A stretch of DNA of 64,000 nt from NCBI GenBank assembly GCA_016508695.1, contig VNKQ01000011.1:682001-746000 (forward strand), given 5' to 3'. Numbering within the stretch: the stretch's first letter is position 1; each line of letters begins with the position of its first letter. Below the pieces are notes generated by a model. It was given only the letters and a program-made list of their open reading frames with translations. It had not been told where the DNA came from and did no database searches. The position numbers and the translations under genes were made by a program. Shown one piece after another: positions 1-8,853 of the stretch. This stretch comes from Hyphodiscus hymeniophilus (lineage: Eukaryota > Ascomycota > Leotiomycetes > Helotiales > Hyphodiscaceae).

Positions 1-299
1 CTTCGTCACGCGATAGAGGTAGAGTCCTGGAGAGAGGCGCTTCACGAGAACCAAGATACGAGTATGTCAGTGAGGTAGAGGAGGATGATGAAATGGAGCA
101 AGAGGATTACTACTCTGACGAATCCGATATGGAGGCAGCTGCGTTTGAAGTAGACGAAGAGGAAGAACTAGCTACTCGAATTGCTCGCAAGGAGGATGCT
201 GAGGCTTTGGCTGAGGAGAATCGACTTAAGCGAGAGAAGCTCGAGAAGAAGAGAAAGTTAGAGGCATTGGCTAAGAAAGCTCCTAGTCAGCGCTACTGA
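1..299 (+). CDS. SPT2-like chromatin protein, C-terminal end (partial)
   Basis: Open reading frame that enters from the left edge (codons in register with base 3) and stops at 297-299. The visible 98 residues are very acidic and then Lys/Glu-rich, with the order 'SDMEAA..VDEEEELATRIARKED' followed by a basic alpha-helical stretch. That arrangement is typical of the conserved C-terminal domain of SPT2, a histone H3/H4-binding protein that acts in transcribed chromatin. The call rests on this pattern alone because the rest of the protein lies outside the window. A different acidic nuclear protein is possible. Confidence 0.55.
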   Translation, partial: SSRDRGRVLERGASREPRYEYVSEVEEDDEMEQEDYYSDESDMEAAAFEVDEEEELATRIARKEDAEALAEENRLKREKLEKKRKLEALAKKAPSQRY

Positions 300-964
300 C
301 ACGATGTTTACGGCTTGAGAATGACTTGATGCATTAGATGAGATTGGATGGAGATTTGGAAGTTGGCGACGACTGCTTTAAGAACTTGGGGCCTTTGCTT
401 TAGCGATATGGCGTTCAGGATAACATCATTGAAGGCGTACCTTCGGTGCTGCTGTTGGAGTAGCATTGGTTTTCTGTATTGTTTATGAATATCAAACATA
501 ATCTCGAATATCGCCTCAATGCTGCGCTACTTTCCACGAAATCATAGGCGAGTTGAGCAATTAAAAACACGAGCAGACCAGCACGAGTTGGCTGAAGGGA
601 CATTCTCTCAACACAGGTGCTTCTGTGCGTTGCGAAAATCACCAAAAACAGGTCTGATATTACTCCACTTTTCTCATCCATTCTGTACTTTGTCAATGCT
701 CCGACACTCATCAACACCGCAAGCTATGAGCATAGCAATACTGTCTAGTTATAAAATGACAGGACCATATATCTATTACAAGAAGAAAAGGCACGAGGGA
801 GCCTTAATCACGACAGTGAGCTATACGAAATGACTATTATTTAAGTTGGGAGTTGTCATGAAGCAAATTGTATGAAAGTATTCATGATTTCAACAGGTTT
901 TTTCTCACAAGGTCACAGTCGAGATATCGGGAAAATGTTTTATGACGGGTATTCTATCATCTCC
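300..964. other. intergenic, convergent 3' ends
   Basis: Downstream regions of the SPT2-like gene and of the complex I gene, which point at each other. Short open frames here show no recognisable protein pattern. I see no gene. Confidence 0.6.
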
Positions 965-1643
965 TCAGTTCTTCTTCTCTTCTGAAGCCTTGGCCCTCTT
1001 TTCCTCTATCCCGGCGTTCTTCTTCTCGTAATGTGCAACCAACTCATCCATATTCCTCGCTCTCTGGCCGGCAGACACATTGTACGGCGATCCGGTATTG
1101 AAGACCCTAGTCCACCTATTAGCATGCAATCATACTACACTATCCCGGCCAGCATCTGTTCTGGCTCACATGAGACCAGCGGTACGTACTCTGGAAACCT
1201 CAAATCCACATGCTTCGTTCCAGGTGAGCTCTGATACAGATTCCGATCAAACGCAGCCTGCTCAATCATAGAAGTATGAAGAGTATTTCGCGCCGCCCAT
1301 TTCTCCTTGTAATCCGAGTATTTGTCGATCAGAGTGCTCAAGCCCGTTGCCTTTCCGTCTGGAGTCTTTTGTGCTGCTGTGTAGACGCCGATAGTGACTG
1401 GGACTGCTGCTAGGGCGATGTAGAATAGTGTCTAAGGAAGGAGTCAGTGTATCCTTGGGACTGAGGCTGGGCAGCGTGGTTGGACTGGAGACTTACTCCA
1501 AGAGACTCGTTCTTGGGACCTTCATGATGGCCGTGAGCGTGCCCGCTGGCATGTCGACGTCCAGTTCTTGTGGTGACCGCAGAGAGACGGCTTGCAGATT
1601 CTACTGCCTGACGTCCGAGTGCGTACATCGTGTTGCGGTTCAA
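965..1643 (-). CDS. mitochondrial complex I accessory subunit, 17.8 kDa type
   Basis: Three exons on the minus strand: 1497-1643, 1190-1431 and 965-1106, with introns 1432-1496 and 1107-1189. All junctions keep the frame and give 176 residues. The protein has a basic mitochondrial-type N-terminus, a His-rich stretch (HASGHAHGHH), 'NESLG', one membrane segment (FYIALAAVPVTIGVY), then 'KWAARNTLHTSMIEQAAFDRNLY' (shown here only as a landmark) and a C-terminal 'YNVSAGQRARNMDELVAHYEKK' helix. This order matches the fungal NADH:ubiquinone oxidoreductase 17.8 kDa subunit, a supernumerary subunit of the inner-membrane complex. Start: the only ATG in frame before the signal-like N-terminus. It shares a short divergent promoter with the chromodomain gene. 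Confidence 0.85.
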
Positions 1644-1965
1644 TTGGACGTCGAAGGCAATGGCATTGAGAGGTAGAGGCTTGTGAGGTAGGCTTGATGT
1701 CGCGCGGATGGTTGATTAGTCAGCGCTTCAAATGTTATCCATACGTGGGAAGTCATTGAACATTAATTTCAAGCAAAATCCCGGCAAATCAAAATGTAAT
1801 AAGCATGTACCTGTAAAAGAGCCGTCTCGAGCCCGACTCAAAACTCCTATGTTTTCATTCCGCTATTGTTGTACCTCTAATCCTATTCCACACTCAAAAA
1901 TTCCGAAGTGCTCGAGCAACCTCCAAGTCTACACATCAAGACGACAAGCCACTTGTCCTTTCGCA
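1644..1965. promoter_or_regulatory. divergent promoter, complex I subunit / chromodomain gene
   Basis: The 322 bases between two start codons pointing away from each other. The open frame upstream of 1966 has no ATG that fits the protein better. No specific element was recognised. Confidence 0.4.
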
Positions 1966-2379
1966 ATGGCCAACTCCACTCATCCAACCCAAGACCCAAA
2001 CTACTTAGATGACTCTGACTTCGACGACCGTGATTCCCTAGCTTCTATTGAAACCGACGACGGAGAAGACCACCCTCCAGAGAAAATCCTCACTGAGATA
2101 ACTTCTAAGAACGGATTCACCTGGTATCTGATACAGTGGAAGGACTGTCCAGTTATAAGATCAAGTTGGGAGGGGAAAGAAGCCTTTGATACCTATAAGT
2201 GGTTGTTGGAAGATTGGGATAAGGAGAAGGAGAACCAGGCGAGGGGTGAAAGTACGCCTTTGGACGTTGCGGCGTTTAATAAGAAGGTCCTTGAGGTTGA
2301 ATTGGCAGAGAGGCAGAGGAGGGTCTTGAGGCGGTTGAGGAGGACCGTAAACCGTGTCCTTTCGATTGTCTCCGCCTGA
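1966..2379 (+). CDS. small chromodomain protein
   Basis: Single open frame of 137 residues from ATG 1966 (context gcaATGG). After an acidic leader of about 40 residues comes a chromodomain: 'EKILTE', 'TWYLIQWKDCP', 'SSWE' and 'WLLEDWDKEK'. These carry the aromatic positions that in HP1/Chp-type domains hold methylated lysine. A basic C-terminal helix follows (RQRRVLRRLRRT). Such short chromodomain proteins are numerous in filamentous ascomycetes and mostly uncharacterised. The stop lies only 70 bases before the SIL1 start. A frame beginning KYEVALQGFLEDQE just after the stop reads like protein, so an alternative spliced end that overlaps SIL1 cannot be excluded. Confidence 0.65.
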   Translation: MANSTHPTQDPNYLDDSDFDDRDSLASIETDDGEDHPPEKILTEITSKNGFTWYLIQWKDCPVIRSSWEGKEAFDTYKWLLEDWDKEKENQARGESTPLDVAAFNKKVLEVELAERQRRVLRRLRRTVNRVLSIVSA

Positions 2380-2449
2380 TCTGGTCGAAGGAAATACGAA
2401 GTAGCACTACAGGGTTTTCTCGAGGACCAAGAAATTGGGCATCTACAAC

Positions 2450-3688
2450 ATGAAGACAATCAGCGCATTGCGGTGTGCCCTTCTGGGTCTCTATTGCTTG
2501 ACCTCCCCAGTCATGTCCTCTACCGAGACTTCATCCTCCTCATCTGCAGACGCAGACCTCATCTGCTCGACGATTGACAGCACCGACTGCTACCCGCGAC
2601 TCTTCCAACCTACGAAAGATTTCCAACCCATAAAGGAAGGCCAAGATATACCACCTGGACTTCATGTACGAATGAACATCTACTCTGGTGAGCGAGAGGC
2701 TAGGCTCAATATACCAATGGAAGGTGAAGAAGTGGGAGAGTCAATTGAGATATTCCCGGAACAGCAAGCAATGGTCATTGTTGAACAACCGGAGGAAGAC
2801 CTCGCATATAAAGAGTCCACGATACGACATCAGGTTCCGGATGGACCACCTGCGTACGAAAAGGTTGTACCACCACCCGACAACGGTGACGGCGAGATTG
2901 GGACCTTCCAGACAGCCATGATAGTTTTGGGAGTTGAAGGAAGAGGTTTGGACTCGGCGCTTGACGATCTCAACGAACTCTCCCATGACATTTACTATGG
3001 TGTCGAGATTGCTAAGAATGGCCCGGTCATTGAGAAGCTGGTCTGTTTGACACTTGGGCAGGGTACAGAGAAGTTTCCAGCAGATAAGCAGAACCGGGAT
3101 AAGAAAGCTGCATCTATTCTAGCGTCAGCAATACAAAACAATCCCAAGGCCTTGGAGGAAGTTTCCAAGTTTTCGGGACTGGTCATGTATCCTAATTGCG
3201 GAGCCCAGCTGCAGGAAGCTAAGACGCGAGGGAAGGGTAACTTCGTCAGCGTGTTAAGAGGCAGGCTCGGGAAGGAGAAAGAGCCTCAGACTTTGAAGGC
3301 GAAGATCAATACTATCAGTGGGTTGCTGAAAGAGCCTCTAATTCGGAAGTCGTTTCTTGAAAATGGCGGCATGGAACTTTTGTTAGCGATTTGGCTGAAG
3401 AAAGGAGAGCAGTGGGACGTTGTGAGGAGAAAGGTCGCACAGACCGTCACAGACAACTTCCTTGATGAAGATCTGGGAGCGAAATTGGGCATTTTCCCCA
3501 AGTTACCGTTAGCTGAAGCGACGCTTTGTGAGACGAAAGGGAGAATGTTGGAGGATGGGTGTTGGGAGCATCATGTAGAAGGATTCTTGAAAAGGGAGCC
3601 GGATGCGGAGTGGGCGAGGGATTTTTCGAAGGCGTTGGGTGAGCAGAGGAAGATATTCGCTCCTTCGATACAAGATAGAGAGCTCTAG
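2450..3688 (+). CDS. SIL1: SIL1, nucleotide exchange factor for ER Hsp70 (BiP/Kar2)
   Basis: Uninterrupted frame of 412 residues. ATG 2450 is chosen because it opens directly with a signal peptide (MKTISALRCALLGLYCLTS); the frame upstream holds only a TTG. Family landmarks are 'ADLICSTIDSTDCYPRLFQPTKDF', 'PPGLHVRMN' and 'EARLNIP', followed by an Armadillo-like helical body. SIL1 opens the nucleotide pocket of BiP in the endoplasmic reticulum lumen so that ADP leaves. The protein ends in DREL, a plausible variant of the HDEL/KDEL retention signal. The spacing to the preceding chromodomain gene is unusually tight for two separate transcription units. Confidence 0.85.
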   Translation: MKTISALRCALLGLYCLTSPVMSSTETSSSSSADADLICSTIDSTDCYPRLFQPTKDFQPIKEGQDIPPGLHVRMNIYSGEREARLNIPMEGEEVGESIEIFPEQQAMVIVEQPEEDLAYKESTIRHQVPDGPPAYEKVVPPPDNGDGEIGTFQTAMIVLGVEGRGLDSALDDLNELSHDIYYGVEIAKNGPVIEKLVCLTLGQGTEKFPADKQNRDKKAASILASAIQNNPKALEEVSKFSGLVMYPNCGAQLQEAKTRGKGNFVSVLRGRLGKEKEPQTLKAKINTISGLLKEPLIRKSFLENGGMELLLAIWLKKGEQWDVVRRKVAQTVTDNFLDEDLGAKLGIFPKLPLAEATLCETKGRMLEDGCWEHHVEGFLKREPDAEWARDFSKALGEQRKIFAPSIQDREL

Positions 3689-5041
3689 ATGAGCTATGAT
3701 CTTCAAAATTATCACGGCAGGGAAGAGACTTATGGTGTTCTTAGGTCGTATAAAAAAGGCTGCAGATGCAAAGATTGTTGTGGCAGAGGAAATATAGATA
3801 GGCTTTAATATATTCATAGATCAAGCAGATTTATCTTTGACTTCGAAGACGATGCCTCTTCATTGACACGTGATAGAGATCTGACGTCCCATACCGTGTA
3901 GAGCAGCTATGAATATATCAAATGTGACCAGCTCTGGTGCTGGCAGCTAGATAATTGAGGCCTTCCTTCCGGTGGGCGGTACCTCCTTCATCGAATGTGC
4001 AAGGAGCTGGCTGGCTTGAGACTTCTAGACTGTCGCTATTCACGTGACTGCCAAGATCCAAGACCAAGCGTCGAACCTTGCAACAACATCTCTTCAACTT
4101 CACCAACATCTGCAAATGAACCAGAACTGCATCCATCTTCGACACGCCGTTGGAGTCGTATCCTTACTATCGATAGCTCCAAAGCCCCAACCCAACCTCG
4201 AATCTATTTCGAGACCAAACAGTTCGTGAATGCAGGCGGCTCCATTCACAGTATTACACCGTCCTTCACGACCATCGCTTATCTAGTGTTTTCACATCAG
4301 ACGAAGCATTGGAGCCTCCTTTGCCTCATGGGAAGGTTCGCTGTCCAGTCATTCAACTTCCTTCGCGATGCGCCCAAACTGGAGGAGGCTATTTTTGCTC
4401 TAGATTTAAACGCCCAGTTTTCGCGAGTGCGTAACGCTGGGCGCTCTCATTCGCTGTGCACCAGATGCAGCCATCTGCACATCAACGCCAATCAGCACAA
4501 AGACCAACCACCCTGGAAACATCTAATTTTGGCTATTGAGATTATTCTGGGGACTTCGTCTGCAGAGTATTGGGAATCCAGTCATGATTGGATACCGACA
4601 CAGGCAGTCCAACATCAGGCTGTCAATAGCATGATAAACTGCTGCTCGTCCTTCTCTTTGGAGTTCGTATGCTATACAGAACGAGTCAGATGCGGCGGCA
4701 GTAGTAACACATCAATACTGCAGCCGCTTTGGGAAGCTACACACCCATGCACTTGCTCGTCCTTAGCGCTAGCCAGTGAGAGCGTTGCACGTGCAAAGTC
4801 ACTCACCTTGTATAAACACCTGGCTACCCAGGGAAGAGGCTAAGTTACCATTTCTTGCTATTTCGCTATTGTTGTTGCCATTGCTGTCGTTGCCTGCTTT
4901 GAAAGTCTTCGTTGATCGAAGCATACTATCGTTTAATTAAATATATTCTCTCCTCAAGCGACGCTGGACGTCATCTCTATATCCACCTTCAGGTCGGTCA
5001 CTGACACAGCAGATGCAACCAGTGTTTCCTTGATCGACAAA
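3689..5041. other. intergenic with long unexplained open frame
   Basis: 1.35 kb between SIL1 and the methyltransferase gene. It holds the open frame described in the next entry and an E-box-like CACGTGA near 4041. Bases from about 4844 to 5041 are probably promoter and leader of the methyltransferase gene. Confidence 0.4.
3995..4843 (+). CDS. hypothetical 282-codon open frame, doubtful
   Basis: ATG-started frame with no recognisable domain. The translation is rich in Ser, Cys and His and has no clear hydrophobic core, signal peptide or repeat, so it may not be a gene. Yet 282 codons without a stop is longer than expected by chance in this base composition. It lies in the same direction as, and just upstream of, the methyltransferase gene, so it could also be part of a long leader. 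I do not recognise it. Confidence 0.2.
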   Translation: MCKELAGLRLLDCRYSRDCQDPRPSVEPCNNISSTSPTSANEPELHPSSTRRWSRILTIDSSKAPTQPRIYFETKQFVNAGGSIHSITPSFTTIAYLVFSHQTKHWSLLCLMGRFAVQSFNFLRDAPKLEEAIFALDLNAQFSRVRNAGRSHSLCTRCSHLHINANQHKDQPPWKHLILAIEIILGTSSAEYWESSHDWIPTQAVQHQAVNSMINCCSSFSLEFVCYTERVRCGGSSNTSILQPLWEATHPCTCSSLALASESVARAKSLTLYKHLATQGRG

Positions 5042-7897
5042 ATGGCAACTTTAGATCTCCTTCCATCTACGACTTACAAACCGCCGTCCCCTGGGCTGGT
5101 TCACAGACGACGGCGGTCACTTAATACAATAATGGAAGACGACGAAGAATCGAATCGAGGGTCGTTTATGGATACGAGAGGCCGAGATAGATCTGCTAAA
5201 AACAGGTCCCCCATCACCAGATCTCCCAAGAATATGTCTCCGAAGAAGGCGAATTGGCTTTCCCCACTCAGCGATCATTTTCCTACACCTCGGGGCAATC
5301 ACTTCATGTCAGCACCGATTCCGTACTCTTCGGAAGAGTCCTCAGACTCCGAAAACGATTCTCTTACTCCGTCCTCGGCACCATGGACAAGAAACAGCTA
5401 CTCAACTGAAGCTACCGAATTTGATGATCTATACGACGTATCTTCGGACGAGGATGAGCGACGCAAGGTTGTTGTGCGGAAAAATAGCAAGCGCCAGGAG
5501 ACCAAAACCGATCGTGAAGCTGAAGCTACAACTGGGAATAGAGCTGCGCTCCCTGCACTTGTAATTCCAACTGGGGGAGACCCATGGCCTGGAATAAACA
5601 ATTTCAAAGCAATGACTTCCCCTGCCTCAGTTCCCCCCACACCTCCACCGAAGGTGCCCATGTCCCCAGCGATGTTCCAATACCTTCAATCGCAAGATGT
5701 TCCTTCTTGCTCTGCGCCGCCCTCTCTCGATGGTAGTCTCACGTCCGAGCAGATGGCTCAGATGTCTGCTCCTCCGACGCCAATGCTTGGCAATGGGAGT
5801 GATTGCGGAGAGGACAATTGGGGAAGTGGAGTTCAACTACAACCTGATGCTATGGCTACATTGCAGGCACTCTCAGGTGGAGATAACTCCTACGAGCATC
5901 AGCACCAAGAACAAGTGATCTCGCTTGAGCATGTTTCTCCTCACAACTCACCCGTGCGAGAGATGCAACAAAGTCTTCCACCACTCGTCACCAGCATCCG
6001 CCGCAATGATTCCATTGTTCTCTCTCCAGAGCAGCAGCGCTCTCTAAACAGCCTTACCAGACTGGAGATCCCATCACCAGGCGGCTTCTTCTCTGCCCTG
6101 TCACCTGGTGCCAGACATACATGGCATCTTGTTGCGGTCACCCCAGAATCCGCACACCCACCTTCATCCACGACTGCCGAACACTTTTACAAGACACCGT
6201 GGTCTTCAGCTCCAGTTGAACGTATCATCGAAGTTCCAGAGACAATGTCTGACGGAATCCCCACTGCACGACCAAACTTCAAAACGCAATCTTCCGACTT
6301 GACAGTCCGTCCGGAGCCACGCCGCGAAGACTCGGATGATACTATTACTGGACATCAAGCATCTAGTCCAGTCGAAGAAGACATTGTTGCGGATGAAATC
6401 TTGGGAGGCTATGAAACTGGTTACGCTCGCAAGCTCGAGGACGTGGCAATCACCAATCTTGATCGCACCGGACTGTGGCTGACGGCACAAAGCTCCTATC
6501 TCGCTGAGCTGATCAACCCAACTGAAGCGCACGACGACGAAGTTACTCTTCTAGAACGTCAAGTCAGTGTCAAGGGCCAAAAAGAAGATATCGAGTCCCC
6601 GCCACGCAAGACTGTACGATTTTCGGAGACTGTAGAGACCTCAGTAAATGCAGTCTCCAGCGACATTGCGTGTCCCATCCCCAAGATGGGCCGCCAGGAA
6701 TCAGCATATTATCGCGCTTTCCAGAACTATATTTCGCGAGCTCGATATCGCGATACTTTCGTTCACCGAATCCCAAGATTCGAAGCCCTTCAGGCACAGC
6801 GTGTCTCGTTTCCCGCTATTCATCGCGCACAGCTTCTTGGTAAATACCAGCTCAGTGTCGTCCCCTTGAGTGCCAAGCGTCGTATGTCAGCCAACGTAGC
6901 ACGCGGCGATGAGATTGCACCCGAAGACCCAGAAAAGTTGAAGCGTGACAAGGAATACGAAGCGACTATACAAATGGCACCAGCAACCTGGAATGTGATG
7001 GCAATCAAACTTCTTAACGGGGGTCGGCTGATTGCAGCTCCGGTCGCCAAACGCCTTGCTAGACTTTCTTCCATGGGCCCGAAGCTCAATGGAACTCCAC
7101 GAGACAGAGCCAGGATCTTGGATCTGGGAGGTCAAGCTACTTGTGATTGGGCATGGCATTGTGCAGCCGAGTATCCCAATACAAAGGTCTACACCATAAC
7201 CACCAAAGCCCTTCGTCAGCTCTCCAATTCTAATATTCGTGGACCCAAGAATCATCGTCAAGTCGCTGTCGATCGTCTCGTAAAGCTTCCCTTTAAGGAC
7301 AATCAATTTGACTTGATTTCTGCACGAGACATCTACATGATACTCCGCGAGCAGGGCGAAAATGGTCAGGATGAATGGGAGACGTGCTTGAAAGAGTGTA
7401 TGCGCATTCTCAAACCTGGCGGCTATCTTGAGTTCTCCATCATGGACTCTGATATCGTGAACGCCGGACCTCTGGGCCTTGCTAAGAGTGTGGAGTTCGG
7501 CTTCAATCTCAAGACGCTTGGCTACGATCCAGCTCCAACCAAACTCTGGTTAAGTAGACTGAAGAATGCTGGATTCACGGGAATCAAGCGAGCTTGGGTA
7601 TTCTTGCCTATGGGCGCGAAGGTTAACAACAAGGCTGCAGCAAGAGACAGTATGGGAGTTGAAGTGAAACTGGAACTCGAAGCAATGGTAACAGGAAATA
7701 CCGAAAGCGCAGCGAGCGTGTGTGGTATTGTTGGAGGCTGGGCATGGGAAAAATGGCTGATGAGATGCAGAGTTCAGACTGTTGGTGACCAAGGGACATT
7801 GGAGGGTGTGCAGGATATCATTGAGGAGGGCAGAGCTTGCGGTGCTGGATGGAGAACGGTTTCCGGGTGGGCCCGAAAACCGATGGGAAAGATGTAG
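5042..7897 (+). CDS. large protein with C-terminal SAM-dependent methyltransferase domain
   Basis: Single frame of 951 residues. ATG 5042 (acaaaATGGCA) has good context, and the codon at 5030 is TTG. Residues 1 to about 560 are Ser/Pro-rich and acidic, with phosphorylation-like patches (SPITRSPKNMSPKK, SSEESSDSENDS), and look disordered. Residues from about 690 form a class I methyltransferase fold. There is a glycine motif 'RILDLGGQATCDWAW', an acidic/aromatic strand 'KVYTITTK', motif 'LPFKDNQFDLISARD', and the post-motif 'CLKECMRILKPGGYLEFSIMD'. The target is unknown. The fold is that of the large UbiE/LaeA-like group, but nothing here tells whether it modifies protein, RNA or a small molecule. 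The glycine motif (DLGGQA) departs from the usual GxGxG, so activity is not certain. Confidence 0.75.
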   Translation: MATLDLLPSTTYKPPSPGLVHRRRRSLNTIMEDDEESNRGSFMDTRGRDRSAKNRSPITRSPKNMSPKKANWLSPLSDHFPTPRGNHFMSAPIPYSSEESSDSENDSLTPSSAPWTRNSYSTEATEFDDLYDVSSDEDERRKVVVRKNSKRQETKTDREAEATTGNRAALPALVIPTGGDPWPGINNFKAMTSPASVPPTPPPKVPMSPAMFQYLQSQDVPSCSAPPSLDGSLTSEQMAQMSAPPTPMLGNGSDCGEDNWGSGVQLQPDAMATLQALSGGDNSYEHQHQEQVISLEHVSPHNSPVREMQQSLPPLVTSIRRNDSIVLSPEQQRSLNSLTRLEIPSPGGFFSALSPGARHTWHLVAVTPESAHPPSSTTAEHFYKTPWSSAPVERIIEVPETMSDGIPTARPNFKTQSSDLTVRPEPRREDSDDTITGHQASSPVEEDIVADEILGGYETGYARKLEDVAITNLDRTGLWLTAQSSYLAELINPTEAHDDEVTLLERQVSVKGQKEDIESPPRKTVRFSETVETSVNAVSSDIACPIPKMGRQESAYYRAFQNYISRARYRDTFVHRIPRFEALQAQRVSFPAIHRAQLLGKYQLSVVPLSAKRRMSANVARGDEIAPEDPEKLKRDKEYEATIQMAPATWNVMAIKLLNGGRLIAAPVAKRLARLSSMGPKLNGTPRDRARILDLGGQATCDWAWHCAAEYPNTKVYTITTKALRQLSNSNIRGPKNHRQVAVDRLVKLPFKDNQFDLISARDIYMILREQGENGQDEWETCLKECMRILKPGGYLEFSIMDSDIVNAGPLGLAKSVEFGFNLKTLGYDPAPTKLWLSRLKNAGFTGIKRAWVFLPMGAKVNNKAAARDSMGVEVKLELEAMVTGNTESAASVCGIVGGWAWEKWLMRCRVQTVGDQGTLEGVQDIIEEGRACGAGWRTVSGWARKPMGKM

Positions 7898-8853
7898 GGT
7901 ATTAGATGCATAGACTGTGTCGGATGTTTCATATGTTATGAATGATTAGGGTGTGTGGTGGTGGATTTGGGATGTACTCTTCCCATGCTGCTACGAATGG
8001 AGTAGTTGGGGAAATTTTCTCTTCTAAGTCTCATGGGATCTCCCACGTACTATGATCACAAGCAAATTCATTGCCTAGATCTCTCTGAGGCTCTTCATAT
8101 GATCTTACAATCCTGCGCCCACCTGAAGTATATAAGTTGTCCGTCCGTTGGATTGTGAAGACGAACAGGATGGTGGACTAGAAAGAAAGTTTAGGGACGG
8201 CATCTTTGGAATATTTAAAATGAGCACCGACGCCCTAGTCTGATTCTACTGTATTGTGATGCTTCTTGTGCCTGACGTCTTGTCATCCTCGCGCCCTTAA
8301 TTGTTGGCGCCTAGCTTCTGGCGGCAAGCGACCACATAGGGGTAAAAAGGGGTAGTTGAGGGATGAAGTATACTCTACATATGACATAACACCTCTGATA
8401 TCTCTGGGTACAGCCTCGTATCGAATAATTTTCAATCCCAAAGTGAATAACTGGTCGCCAGATAACAGTGAGAACAATTGGATATCACGTGATAGAGGGT
8501 GGCTTCATTCTCGAGCAGAGCCACAATCTATAGATGATTAAAAAGAAGGATCAAATAAGACTGCTCTTCCTTGGAGCAGAAAGAGAGAAGTCTGCTCTTA
8601 ACGAAGGCATTATACCACCGGTACGAAACATCGCAGCTTACACAAGGTCTTACTAAGCGTTCTGACCACCCGATGCGCGGCACAGTAAAGCAACCTTCTT
8701 TCGCCAAAGACAACATCATGAAAGCGGAAATCTAAAACTGGGGCAAATTTTGATATCTACTTAGAGCGGCTAATCTCCGTACCATGTTCCAACCCATTGC
8801 ATGATTTAAACCCTTAATCCACGTCCCTTCACCCAATACAGAATACTGCCACA
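7898..8853. other. intergenic, promoter side of acyltransferase gene
   Basis: About 950 bases with only short unsupported frames. A CACGTG element lies near 8487. I see no gene. Confidence 0.5.

Noticed and set aside
1732..1965. Longer chromodomain protein starting upstream
   Set aside because: The added 78 residues have no pattern and ATG 1966 has the better context.
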